NCBI GenBank assembly: GCA_022709445.1
Contig: JAKLIU010000001.1
Span: 1 to 36,010 of the forward strand
Reading direction: 5' to 3'
Source: Spirochaetota bacterium
GTDB lineage: Bacteria > Spirochaetota > Spirochaetia > Treponematales > UBA12059
Length of the DNA stretch: 36,010 bases
Each line of letters starts with the position of its first letter. The first letter of the stretch is position 1. A program made the translations under genes and the position numbers. A model generated the notes under the pieces. That model was given only the letters and a program-made list of their open reading frames with translations, had not been told where the DNA came from and made no database searches. Of the stretch, positions 14,760-23,000 are shown in pieces.

Positions 14760-16334
14760 ATGATCGGACGAACGTTCGCAACCGGATCCTCGGGGCCGCG
14801 CGGCCCATCCCGCTCCCCGGAATCGATTCCTCGCGCCCTCGAAGACGCCCGCGGCGGTCCCGCCGGCTCCCGCAGCCCCGTGGACGCGGTGATCGTCCTC
14901 ATAGGCGGGACGGGAGACCTGGCGGCCAGGCGCATCGTGCCGGCCCTGTTCACGCTCTGGCGGGAGGGGCGGCTGGCGCCCGGTTCCCGCGTGGTGGGCA
15001 TGGGCAGGCGCTCCATGGACGACGGCTCCTACCGCCGGCTGCTCGCGGAAGGCTGCTCCGCGCTTCCCGGCTTCGATCCAGCGGCCTGGGAAGCCTTCTC
15101 CTCCCGCATCGAATACCTGCGCGGCGACGCCTCCGATCCCCGTCCGTACGCCCTGCTGTCCGCCCGCCGCTTCGCCGACGCCTCGACCAACGGTCTCTTC
15201 TACCTGGCCTGCGTCCCGGACCGCTTCGGGGACGCCGCCCGCCGCATAGCGGAGGCAGGACTGGCCGGCCGGGATTCCGGAGCGACGGGCTTCCGCCGGC
15301 TCGCGGTGGAAAAACCCTTCGGCACGGACCTGGCCAGCGCCCGCAGCCTGAACCGGCTGCTCCACGAGCGCTACGACGAATCCGACATATTCCGCGTCGA
15401 CCACTACCTGGGCAAGGATGCGGTGCAGAACCTGCTCTACTTCCGCTTCGCCAACGCCCTCTTCGAGCCGGTCTGGAACCGCAAGTACATAGAGCGCGTG
15501 GAGATATCCGTCACCGAGACCGGCGGCATAGGCCAGCGCGGCGGCTACTACGACGACGCGGGCGCCACCCGCGACATGCTCCAGAGCCACCTCATGCAGC
15601 TGTTCTGCCTGACAGCCATGGAACGACCCGCGGATTTCTCCCAGGAGGCCGTCCGCGAGGAGAAGGTGCGCATCCTGCGCGCCGTCCCCCACGCCGCCGA
15701 GGGCGGGGACTCGCTCGCCTGCCTGCGGGGCCAGTACGTCCGCAACCACGAGGCCGGCCTGCCCGGCTACCGCGAGGAACCCTACGTCCGGCCGGATTCG
15801 GGGACCGAGACCTTCGTTGCCCTCAGGCTGTCCGTCGACAATTGGCGCTGGAACGGCGTTCCCTTCATATTGAAGACCGGCAAGTCGCTCGCGGCGCGCA
15901 GCACCGCCATCAGCGTGATCTTCCGGGCGGGTTCCATGGACCTGAACGGGCAGGACCCCGACGCCAACCGCCTGGTGCTCCGCATCCAGCCGGAAGAAGG
16001 CGCGAGCATCGGCTTCAACGTCAAGGCGCCGGGCAGCGACGGACCGGCCCGGGACGAGCTGTCCGGCATGTTCCGCAGGTCCGGCGGGCAGGTTCCCGGT
16101 CCCTACGAGCGACTGCTGGCCGACGCCCTGGCCGGCGACTCCACGCTGTTCATCCGCTTCGACGAGACCGAGGAGGCCTGGCGCCTCCTGGAACCGGTGC
16201 TGTCCGCCTGGAAGCGCGATCCCCTCGCCGACCTCGCCTTCTACACCGCCGGCGGGGATGGACCGGACATATCGCGGCTCCTGGCGCGGGAGAACCCCGC
16301 CGCGGCAACCGGACGGGACGCCCGCGGAGCTTGA
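14760..16334 (+). CDS. zwf: glucose-6-phosphate 1-dehydrogenase
   Basis: 524 residues. The dinucleotide-binding motif is VIVLIGGTGDLAARR (44-58). EKPFGTDLASA (184-194) and the active-site stretch RVDHYLGKDAVQN (212-224) identify the family; the usual HYLGKE reads HYLGKD here (D220). RGGYYDDAGATRDMLQSHLM holds the second conserved region. The first 40 residues are Pro/Ser/Arg-rich and precede the Rossmann fold; the ATG at 14760 has only a distant GAGGAAGGA (about 15 nt), so the true start may be later, for example the GTG at 14880 region, which also lacks a good site. The enzyme oxidises glucose 6-phosphate to 6-phosphogluconolactone and makes NADPH. No pgl or gnd is adjacent; an HD-GYP gene follows after 32 nt. 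Confidence 0.93.
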   Translation: MIGRTFATGSSGPRGPSRSPESIPRALEDARGGPAGSRSPVDAVIVLIGGTGDLAARRIVPALFTLWREGRLAPGSRVVGMGRRSMDDGSYRRLLAEGCSALPGFDPAAWEAFSSRIEYLRGDASDPRPYALLSARRFADASTNGLFYLACVPDRFGDAARRIAEAGLAGRDSGATGFRRLAVEKPFGTDLASARSLNRLLHERYDESDIFRVDHYLGKDAVQNLLYFRFANALFEPVWNRKYIERVEISVTETGGIGQRGGYYDDAGATRDMLQSHLMQLFCLTAMERPADFSQEAVREEKVRILRAVPHAAEGGDSLACLRGQYVRNHEAGLPGYREEPYVRPDSGTETFVALRLSVDNWRWNGVPFILKTGKSLAARSTAISVIFRAGSMDLNGQDPDANRLVLRIQPEEGASIGFNVKAPGSDGPARDELSGMFRRSGGQVPGPYERLLADALAGDSTLFIRFDETEEAWRLLEPVLSAWKRDPLADLAFYTAGGDGPDISRLLARENPAAATGRDARGA

Positions 16335-16366
16335 CAGGCGAGGCTCCGATCGACGAGCCTTGAGCC

Positions 16367-18061
16367 GTGCCCCCAAGCCCCGATTCTCCAGGCGCAAAAG
16401 ATCTCGTGGACCGCGCCGCGTCCCTCATAGAGGGCGATCCTCCCAGGGGCGTCGCGCTGGCCAGGGAGGCCCTGTCCCTGGCCTTGGCCGAGGGCGACAC
16501 CGAACAGGCCATCGAGGCCTGGCGGCTGATCGGCTTTTCCCGCATCGCCGCCGCGGACTATTCGGGCGCCATGGAGCTGTTCATGGACGCCGAGGAGGAC
16601 CTGGCGGTCCGTTTCGGCATCGGCGACACGCCGTCCGAGTTCCTCAACGGCATAGGCGTCGCCTACCAGCACCTGGGCCTGTACGTGACCGCCTATTCCT
16701 ACCTCGAGGAAGCCCGCCGCAAGCTCAGGCCGGGAGCCTCGCCAAGGTCCAGGATATCCCTCCTCAACAACCTGGGCCTGGTGCTCTGGCAGCTCGGGGA
16801 GCGGGAACGCGGCCTGTCCGCCCTGCACGCGGCCCTGGACGCCTGCCGGGAGGCCGCCATCGAGCCTGGCACCTGGCTGGGCATCCGGGCAAACCTGGCC
16901 GAGCTCCTGGGGTCAGGCGGGCGTCCGGTGGAAGCCGAAGCCGAGCTGCGGACGATACTGGCCGATTGCGTCGACGCCAACCTGGATCCCCTCCGCGGCC
17001 AGGCCCTTGACGGCTTGGCAGCCTCCCTGCGCGATCAGGGCCGCTTCCCCGAAGCGCTGGCGGCCGCCGAGGAATCCCTGGCCATCTTCCGGCGCCTGGG
17101 CGCCATCCGGGACCTGATCGGCACCCACCGCTGCCATGCGGAAATCCTGTTGGCCATGGGCCGGCCGCGGGAAGCCATCGACTCCTGCGCCGAGGCTCTG
17201 CGGCTCGTCGGGACCGCCTCGCCCGAGCAGCGGGCGGATCTCCAGTCGGTCAAGGCGCGCTCGCTCGAGGAACTCGGCGAGTACCGGGAGGCCTGCCTGG
17301 CCTGGCGCGAATACCGGACCATCGATCCGGGGAGCGACATATCCCGCAGCCGCGCGGAAATCATGGACCGCAACCTGGGTGCCCAGCGCGTCGCCGCCGC
17401 GGAGCTGCAGTCACAGCTCCGGTCCAAGGCGGAGGCCATGTCCCGCGCCCAGGAGACCATCATAGAAGCGCTGGCCGGCATCGCGGAGGCCAGGGACGAC
17501 ATCACCGGCAAGCACATCCGCAGGGCAGCCCGCTACGTGGCCGTCCTGATGGCCGAGTACGCCGGCCGCTGCCCATCGTGCATCACCCGCGAGCAGCAGG
17601 AGCTCTACGCCGCGACCGCCCCGCTCCACGACATTGGCAAAGTGGGCATACCCGACTCGATACTCCAGAAACCGGGCCCCCTGGACGCCGCCGAGCGTGC
17701 GGCCGTGGAAGAGCATCCTCTCCTGGGCGAGCGGGTCCTGACCCGGGCGTCCTGGGACGCCGTGGACAAGGCCTACGCGGACGCCGCCATGGAGATCGTG
17801 GGAGCCCACCACGAGCGCTGGGACGGGGCAGGCTATCCGCGTGGACTGGCAGGCAGGGCCATACCCCTGGGCGGCCGCATCATGGCCGTGGCGGACGTGT
17901 ACGACGCCATGCGCTCGGCCAGGCCCTACAAGGGTCCCCTCGGCCATGCCGAGGCCGTGGAGTTCATCTCCTCGGAGGCAGGCACGCGCTTCGACCCGCT
18001 CATCGTGGAGTCCTTCCTGGCGGTGGCCGGGGAGTTCGAGCGCATCTTCGCTTCCGGCTGA
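16367..18061 (+). CDS. TPR-repeat HD-GYP domain phosphohydrolase
   Basis: 564 residues with a GTG start at 16367, 32 nt after zwf; no good Shine-Dalgarno is visible, so the start is uncertain. Residues 8-330 are TPR units (LNGIGVAYQHLGLYVTAYSY, SLLNNLGLVLWQLGERERGL, LDGLAASLRDQGRFPEALAA). A coiled coil (335-365) leads to the HD-GYP domain (about 365-564): H421-D422 in HDIGKVGIPD, H450 in EEHPLLGE, H481-H482 in GAHHERWDGAGYPRGL with GYP at 489-491, and D510 in VADVYDAM. All metal residues and the GYP triad are present, consistent with hydrolysis of cyclic di-GMP or a related dinucleotide. The TPR part, not a membrane sensor, probably supplies protein-protein input. Cotranscription with zwf is likely because no promoter fits between them. 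Confidence 0.92.
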   Translation: MPPSPDSPGAKDLVDRAASLIEGDPPRGVALAREALSLALAEGDTEQAIEAWRLIGFSRIAAADYSGAMELFMDAEEDLAVRFGIGDTPSEFLNGIGVAYQHLGLYVTAYSYLEEARRKLRPGASPRSRISLLNNLGLVLWQLGERERGLSALHAALDACREAAIEPGTWLGIRANLAELLGSGGRPVEAEAELRTILADCVDANLDPLRGQALDGLAASLRDQGRFPEALAAAEESLAIFRRLGAIRDLIGTHRCHAEILLAMGRPREAIDSCAEALRLVGTASPEQRADLQSVKARSLEELGEYREACLAWREYRTIDPGSDISRSRAEIMDRNLGAQRVAAAELQSQLRSKAEAMSRAQETIIEALAGIAEARDDITGKHIRRAARYVAVLMAEYAGRCPSCITREQQELYAATAPLHDIGKVGIPDSILQKPGPLDAAERAAVEEHPLLGERVLTRASWDAVDKAYADAAMEIVGAHHERWDGAGYPRGLAGRAIPLGGRIMAVADVYDAMRSARPYKGPLGHAEAVEFISSEAGTRFDPLIVESFLAVAGEFERIFASG

Positions 18062-18081
18062 GCGCCGCGCCCGGATACGCG

Positions 18082-18122
18082 AAAAACGCCCCCGGATGGC
18101 CTCACAGGCCGCCGGGGGCGTT
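18082..18122 (-). terminator. bidirectional-type terminator, best oriented for the ABC permease operon
   Basis: Arms AACGCCCCCGG (18085-18095) and CCGGGGGCGTT (18112-18122) form an 11-bp stem, with an inner GGCC/GGCC pairing. Read on the minus strand the stem continues into TTTTTC (to 18082). It lies between the convergent HD-GYP gene and the permease gene. Confidence 0.85.
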
Positions 18123-18159
18123 CGTGTTCAGGGGACGGCTCCCCGCACGGGGAACGGTA

Positions 18160-19104
18160 TCAGCGCTTGCCTTGGTCGAAGGGCTCGCCGGCGGCCCGCG
18201 GGGCCTGCGAGGACTTGGAGAACAGGACCAGGGCCGCGAGGGTGACCACGTACGGGAAGGCCTTGAGCAACAGGCCCGGGATCCTGGAGAAGGCGGGGAT
18301 CACCTGGGATACGTTGGCCACGGTGGCCGCGATGCCGAAGAAGAAGGTGGAGCCCAGGATGCCCGCGGGCTTCCACTGGCCGAAGATGAGCGCGGCGAGG
18401 GCCAGGAAGCCCAGGCCGGACACGCTGCCGTTGAACTCGCTGGAGTAGGTCACCAGGATCACCGCTCCGGCCAGTCCCGCCAGCGCCCCTGAAATCATCA
18501 CCGCGATGTAGCGCATGCGGTAGACGCTGATGCCGGCGGCGTCGGCGGTTTGCGGATGCTCGCCGCAGGCCCGCAGGCGCAGCCCGAAGGGCGTCTTGTA
18601 GATCACCACCCAGGAGATCGCCACCAGGGCAAGCACCAGCCAGGTGGTGGCGTAGGTCTTGGAGAAGAACAGGGGCCCCAGGACGGGGATGTCGGAGAGC
18701 AGAGGAATGTCCCGCTGGATGAAGCCCATGGTGATGCGCACGTTGCCGGATCCGGTGATGTTGCGCGCCAGGAACACGGTCAGGGCGCCGGCTATCATGT
18801 TGATGGCCGTGCCGCTGATCACCTGGTTGGCCTTGAGGTTGATGCTCGCGACCGCATGCAGGAGCGAGAACGCAGCGCCGATGACCATGGCCGCGGCCAG
18901 CCCCACCCAGAGGGCGGACGGTCCCATGCTCGCCTGCAGGCCGGAGATGACCATGGCGCTGGTGAAGGATCCCACCACCATCAGGCCCTCGAGGCCTATG
19001 TTCACGACGCCCGAGCGCTCGCAGTAGAGACCGCCCAGGGCCGCGGCAAGGAGGGGCATGGTGTAGGCGATGGCGTACGGGAATACGCTGAAGATGGTTT
19101 CCAT
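18160..19104 (-). CDS. nucleoside ABC transporter permease, second subunit (YufQ/PnrE-like)
   Basis: 314 residues with 8 or more hydrophobic helices, of the branched-chain amino acid / ribose permease superfamily (BPD_transp_2). The N-terminus, LAAALGGLYCERSGVVNIGLEGLMVVGSF, is the hallmark of the shorter permease of BMP-type nucleoside transporters, and the EAA-like loop is GLRLRACGEHPQTADAAGIS. With the 350-residue permease it forms the transmembrane channel for nucleosides delivered by the BMP lipoprotein. The gene starts 1 nt after the stop of the first permease gene; its AAGGAGG lies inside that gene's end. It is the last gene of the block and is followed by a strong terminator. Confidence 0.93.
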   Translation of the reverse strand: METIFSVFPYAIAYTMPLLAAALGGLYCERSGVVNIGLEGLMVVGSFTSAMVISGLQASMGPSALWVGLAAAMVIGAAFSLLHAVASINLKANQVISGTAINMIAGALTVFLARNITGSGNVRITMGFIQRDIPLLSDIPVLGPLFFSKTYATTWLVLALVAISWVVIYKTPFGLRLRACGEHPQTADAAGISVYRMRYIAVMISGALAGLAGAVILVTYSSEFNGSVSGLGFLALAALIFGQWKPAGILGSTFFFGIAATVANVSQVIPAFSRIPGLLLKAFPYVVTLAALVLFSKSSQAPRAAGEPFDQGKR

Positions 19105-19105
19105 C

Positions 19106-20158
19106 CTAGGCCTCCTTCTTGAACTTGCGGCGCAGGAAGTCGTAGAAACGCACGAACAGCACGCTCGTGGCCGCGAAATAGATGATGGTGGCGATGATGG
19201 TGTCGCCGATCTCCGGCGGTATGTCGGTCATGGCGTTCATGAAGCCCTTGCCCGAGTGCAGGATGCCGAAGAAGACCGCCGAGGCGAACACGCCCCAGGG
19301 CGAGTTTGCGCCCAGCAGGGCCACGGCTATCCCGTCGAGGCCCGCGGCCGGAAGCACGCCTATCTGCATGTTCACCGAGTAGCCGGCGTAGAAGGTGGCG
19401 CCGGCGAGTCCGGCCAGGGCCCCGGAAATGCCCAGGGCCATGATGATGTTGCGGCTCACGTCGATGCCCGCGTACTCGGCGGCGTGGCGGTTGAAGCCGA
19501 CCGCCTTGAGCTCGTAGCCCAGGGTGGTCCGGTTGAGGATCAGGGCTATGATCGCCGTGGCTCCTATGGCCAGGATCAGGCCCAGGTTGATGTACGAGCC
19601 CTTGAAGAGATCGGAGAGCCAGTCCACGCGCAGCGAGGCGTACTCGGGAATGCGCCGGGACTCGGTTTCCAGGAAGGTGCCCTTGAAGTAGGCGGGAATG
19701 GAATAGTAGACCACCCAGTACGCCAGCCAGTTCATCATGATGGTGGACACCACCTCGTGCACGTTGAACTTGGCCTTCAGGTAGCCGGGTATCGAGGCCC
19801 ACAAGGCGCCGCCGAGTGCCGCGCCCAGCAGCATGACGAAGAGCATCAGCGGCTTGGACAGTTCCAGGCTCAGGCCCAGGGCCGTGGCCACGAGGCCTCC
19901 GATGAGCATCTGGCCGGCGGCCCCGATGCTGAACAGGCCGGTGCGGAACGCGAAGGCCACCGACAGCCCGGTGAGCACCAGGGTGGTGGCGGAGGCCAGG
20001 GTGTTGCCTATCCGCTCCAGGTTCATGAGGCCGCCGCGGAACAGGAAGGAGTATCCCTTGAAGGGGTCCGCGCCCGTGAGCGCCATGAAGATGGCGCCGG
20101 CGACCAGGCCCAGGAGCACGGCCGCCAGCGCGGTGAAGAGGGATCTGGTCCGGTTCAT
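19106..20158 (-). CDS. nucleoside ABC transporter permease, first subunit (YufP/PnrD-like)
   Basis: 350 residues, multi-helix membrane protein of the BPD_transp_2 family. Typical signatures are LTGLSVAFAFRTGLFSIGAAGQ (about 62-83), the cytoplasmic coupling loop LGYELKAVGFNRHAAEYAGI (about 216-235) and GATFYAGYSVNMQIGVLPAAGLDGIAVALLG further on. The N-terminus carries one extra helix (LFTALAAVLLGLVAGAIFMA), as in the longer permease of BMP-type systems. Its ATG overlaps the stop of the ATPase gene (ATGA at 20158-20155), implying coupled translation. It pairs with the 314-residue permease. Confidence 0.93.
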   Translation of the reverse strand: MNRTRSLFTALAAVLLGLVAGAIFMALTGADPFKGYSFLFRGGLMNLERIGNTLASATTLVLTGLSVAFAFRTGLFSIGAAGQMLIGGLVATALGLSLELSKPLMLFVMLLGAALGGALWASIPGYLKAKFNVHEVVSTIMMNWLAYWVVYYSIPAYFKGTFLETESRRIPEYASLRVDWLSDLFKGSYINLGLILAIGATAIIALILNRTTLGYELKAVGFNRHAAEYAGIDVSRNIIMALGISGALAGLAGATFYAGYSVNMQIGVLPAAGLDGIAVALLGANSPWGVFASAVFFGILHSGKGFMNAMTDIPPEIGDTIIATIIYFAATSVLFVRFYDFLRRKFKKEA

Positions 20159-21678
20159 GCATGTCCTCCGCTCGCGACGCCGGCCATCATGAGGCCTATC
20201 TCGCCTTCGTTCGTCTCGGCCGGCAGCTTCATGCCGGTCAGCTCGCCATGGCTGATGACCGCGATGCGGTCGGACAGGTCCATGACCTCGTCCAGCTCCA
20301 GTGACACCAGGAGCACGGCCTTGCCGCCGTCGCGCTGCTCCACCAGGCGCTTGTGTATGTACTCGATGGAGCCCACGTCCAGGCCTCGCGTGGGCTGCAC
20401 CGCGATCAGCAGCTCCGGGTCGTGGCTGATCTCCCGGCCGACGATGGCCTTCTGCTGGTTGCCGCCGGACATGGTCCTGGCTATGGAGAGCGTCCCCTGC
20501 CCGGCGCGCACGTCGAAGGCGTCCATCAGCTTGGCCGCGTGGGCGCGTATGGCCTTGCGGTTGATGAAGCCGCGCTTGGAGAAGGGCTCGAGCCCGTAGA
20601 TCTCCAGGATGAAGTTCTCTTCCATGGTGTAGTCAAGCACCAGTCCGCGCTTCTGCCGGTCCTCCGGGATGTGGGCCATGCCGCCGCGGATGCGCCCGCG
20701 TATGCTGGCATGGGTCATGTCCTTTCCCATGAAGAGGATGCTGCCCGACTCCGCCTTGCGCAGCCCGGTCAGGGCCTCGACCAGCTCGGTCTGCCCGTTG
20801 CCGTCCACGCCAGCCAGGCCCAGGATCTCGCCGCGCCGGACCTGGAGGCTGAAGTTCTTGACCGCCTGGGTCTTGCGGCTGGACTGGACGCAGAGGTCCT
20901 TGATGTCCAGCACCACCTCGCCCGGCTCGCGGTCCCGCTTGTCCACCTTGAAGCTCACCTGGCGGCCGACCATCATCTCGGCCATGACCTGGGTGGAGGT
21001 GCCGGCCACGTCGACGGTGCCCACCACCTTGCCGCGGCGGATCACCGTGCAGCGCTCCGCGATGGCCTTGATCTCCTTGAGCTTGTGCGTGATCAGGATG
21101 ATGGACTTGTCCTCGGCCTTGAGGTTCCGCATGATCTTCATGAGATCCACGATCTCCTGCGGGGTCAGCACCGCGGTGGGCTCGTCGAAGATGAGCACCT
21201 CGGCGTCGCGGTAGAGCATCTTCAGGATCTCCACGCGCTGCTGCATGCCCACGGAGATGTCCTCTATCCTGGCGTCCGGATCGACGTCCAGCCCGTAGCG
21301 CACGGACAGCTCCTTGATGCGCCGGGAGGCGTCCGCCGTCTTCAGGAAGGGCCCGTTGACCGGCTCGATGCCCAGGATGATGTTCTCCGTCACGGTGAAG
21401 TTGTGCACCAGCTTGAAGTGCTGGTGGACCATGCCTATCCCCAGGGCGTTGGCCACGTTGGGGTTGTGTATCTGCACTTCCTTGCCGCGCACCTTGATGA
21501 CGCCGGAATCCGCCTTGTAGAGCCCGAACAATATGCTCATGAGGGTGGATTTCCCGGCCCCGTTCTCCCCGAGGAGCGCGTGTATCTCCCCCTTGCGGAG
21601 CTGTATGCTGATATCGTCGTTGGCCAGGATGCCGGGAAAACTCTTGCTGACATTCAACATCTCGACGATGTGTTCCAT
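20155..21678 (-). CDS. nucleoside ABC transporter ATPase (double ABC domain, YufO/PnrC-like)
   Basis: 507 residues from the ATG at 21678, with GGAGGG 4 nt upstream. The first ABC domain has a canonical Walker A (LLGENGAGKSTL, 35-46), signature ISVGMQQRVEIL and Walker B EVLIFDEPTAVLT. The second has a degenerate Walker A (GVDGNGQTEL) and signature MSGGNQQKAIVGREI; its Walker B reads LLIAVQPTRGLDVG, with Q where the catalytic Glu normally lies. Such asymmetry is typical of ribose/BMP-type fused ATPases, where the C-terminal site is weakened. It powers uptake through the two permeases downstream. A terminator separates it from the BMP lipoprotein gene, so it is probably expressed at a lower level than the binding protein. 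Confidence 0.95.
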   Translation of the reverse strand: MEHIVEMLNVSKSFPGILANDDISIQLRKGEIHALLGENGAGKSTLMSILFGLYKADSGVIKVRGKEVQIHNPNVANALGIGMVHQHFKLVHNFTVTENIILGIEPVNGPFLKTADASRRIKELSVRYGLDVDPDARIEDISVGMQQRVEILKMLYRDAEVLIFDEPTAVLTPQEIVDLMKIMRNLKAEDKSIILITHKLKEIKAIAERCTVIRRGKVVGTVDVAGTSTQVMAEMMVGRQVSFKVDKRDREPGEVVLDIKDLCVQSSRKTQAVKNFSLQVRRGEILGLAGVDGNGQTELVEALTGLRKAESGSILFMGKDMTHASIRGRIRGGMAHIPEDRQKRGLVLDYTMEENFILEIYGLEPFSKRGFINRKAIRAHAAKLMDAFDVRAGQGTLSIARTMSGGNQQKAIVGREISHDPELLIAVQPTRGLDVGSIEYIHKRLVEQRDGGKAVLLVSLELDEVMDLSDRIAVISHGELTGMKLPAETNEGEIGLMMAGVASGGHA

Positions 21679-21742
21679 GGACCCTCCAAACAGAAGTCGA
21701 ACTGGTGGCGCCCCAGTATAGTGCATTTCCGCGCGCAGGCAC

Positions 21743-21782
21743 AAATAAAAGCGCCCGGAATGGCGTCAGCCGAACCGGGCGC
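21743..21782 (-). terminator. terminator/attenuator between BMP lipoprotein and ABC ATPase genes
   Basis: Arms GCGCCCGG (21751-21758) and CCGGGCGC (21775-21782), with a 16-nt loop. On the minus strand the stem is followed by TTTTATTT (21750-21743). It lies inside the transporter operon and would reduce transcription of the ATPase and permeases relative to the binding protein, a usual arrangement in ABC importers. Confidence 0.8.
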
Positions 21783-21802
21783 TCCGCATCGGGAAACGAC
21801 GC

Positions 21803-22876
21803 TTACTTTATCAGGGTGCCCTGGACGTCGGCGACCACGACCGCGCCGCTCTGGAGGAGGGCGAAGACGGCCTGGACCTTGGCCTGCACGTCGGCGGACA
21901 GGTTGGGGTTGGCGGCGGGGATGCCGATGCCGTTGTTCTTGGCGTTGAAGACCAGGGTCTGCCCGCCGGGGAACTTGCCATCGAGCTCGGCCTTGATCAT
22001 GTCGAAGGCGGCGGTGCCGATGCCCTTCATGGCGCTGGTCAGGATGATGGACTTGGTGCCGTCATAGATGCCTTCGGGGTACTGGTCGACGTCGACGCCG
22101 ATGATCCAGGCGGTCTTGCCGGCCACGGCGCGGGACTTCGCCTCGTTGATCGCGCCCACGCCCACGCCGCCGGCGGCGCAGAAGATGGCGGTCACGCCCT
22201 TGTCGAACATGGAAGCGGCGATCTGCTGGCCGGCGGCCACGTCGCTGAAGGAGCCCTGGTACACCACGTTCTCGGCCTTGAGGACGATCTTGGTGCCGGC
22301 ATTGGCGTTGGCGTAGGCCACGCCCTGCTGGAAGCCCCAGTTGAACTTCTGGACGGCCGGGATCTCCATGCCGCCGATGAAGCCGAACTCGCCGGCCTGG
22401 ATCTGGAGGGCGGCGGCGTAACCGGCCACGAAGCCGGCTTCATGCTCGGCGAAGAAGATGGACACGGTGTTGGCGCCCACGACCGGGGTGTAGTCGCCGG
22501 AGTGCGGGTTGCCGTCGATGAGGACGAACTTGGCGTCGGCGTACTTGGTCTGGGCCTGGAAGATCGAGGTCTCGAACTTGAAGCCGGGGGTCACGATGAA
22601 CTTGAAGCCGGCATCGTAGAGGTTGCCGATTTCCTTGATGTAGTCGGCTTCGGTGGTGCCGGTGGGCTTCAGGTACTTGGTCTCGACGCCGAGCTCGGTG
22701 CCGGCGCGGAGGATGCCTTCCCAGGTGCCCTGGTTGAAGGACTTGTCGTCGATGGTGCCGGCGTCGGTCACCATGCCGACCTTGAGGGCGGCGACGGGGG
22801 CTTTCTCGGTCTTGGCGCAGCCGGTGAAGGCAATGGCCACGACGAGCAGAGCGAAAAGGATGGTGCGAATCTTCAT
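21803..22876 (-). CDS. BMP family nucleoside-binding lipoprotein (PnrA/TmpC-like)
   Basis: 357 residues from the ATG at 22876, with AAGGAGA 8 to 9 nt upstream. A lipoprotein signal ends at FTGC (C20). The mature protein has the BMP signature DAGTIDDKSFNQGTWEG (38-54), where the Phe of SFN (F47) corresponds to the base-stacking Phe known from PnrA of Treponema pallidum. Further family segments are GFKFIVTPGFKFETSIFQAQ, FIGGMEIPAVQKFNWGF and IFCAAGGVGVGAINEAKS. It binds purine nucleosides in the periplasm and hands them to the ABC importer encoded downstream. Its own promoter lies upstream and a terminator follows, so it is likely the most highly expressed gene of the group. Confidence 0.95.
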   Translation of the reverse strand: MKIRTILFALLVVAIAFTGCAKTEKAPVAALKVGMVTDAGTIDDKSFNQGTWEGILRAGTELGVETKYLKPTGTTEADYIKEIGNLYDAGFKFIVTPGFKFETSIFQAQTKYADAKFVLIDGNPHSGDYTPVVGANTVSIFFAEHEAGFVAGYAAALQIQAGEFGFIGGMEIPAVQKFNWGFQQGVAYANANAGTKIVLKAENVVYQGSFSDVAAGQQIAASMFDKGVTAIFCAAGGVGVGAINEAKSRAVAGKTAWIIGVDVDQYPEGIYDGTKSIILTSAMKGIGTAAFDMIKAELDGKFPGGQTLVFNAKNNGIGIPAANPNLSADVQAKVQAVFALLQSGAVVVADVQGTLIK

Positions 22877-22916
22877 GTTCCTGATCTCCTTCTTCCCATT
22901 TTTGGGGTGGGCGATC

Positions 22917-22945
22917 ATACTAGCCCCATACAGGCGAAAATGCAA
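22917..22945 (-). promoter_or_regulatory. promoter of the BMP lipoprotein gene
   Basis: On the minus strand TTGCAT (22945-22940), 17-nt spacer, TAGTAT (22922-22917), with a second overlapping -10 TATGAT shifted by 3 nt. The leader would be about 35 nt with AAGGAGA near its end. Confidence 0.65.
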
Positions 22946-22962
22946 GCACTACTTAGCATTTT
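22937..22962. repeat. inverted repeat overlapping the -35 of the BMP promoter
   Basis: Arms AAAATGC (22937-22943) and GCATTTT (22956-22962), 12-nt spacing. The left arm covers the -35 hexamer of the BMP promoter. It could be an operator for a nucleoside-responsive repressor, or a weak AT-rich terminator for the gene ending at 23001. The surroundings are locally AT-rich against a GC-rich background. Confidence 0.5.
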
Positions 22963-23000
22963 TTCACCCGTTGCGGCGGTATTCCGCGCCACGGCCCCGT

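Noticed and set aside
16331..16336. Perfect TTGACA overlapping the zwf stop codon, as a -35 for the HD-GYP gene.
   Set aside because: No acceptable -10 sequence at 16 to 19 nt; the match is explained by the stop codon context.
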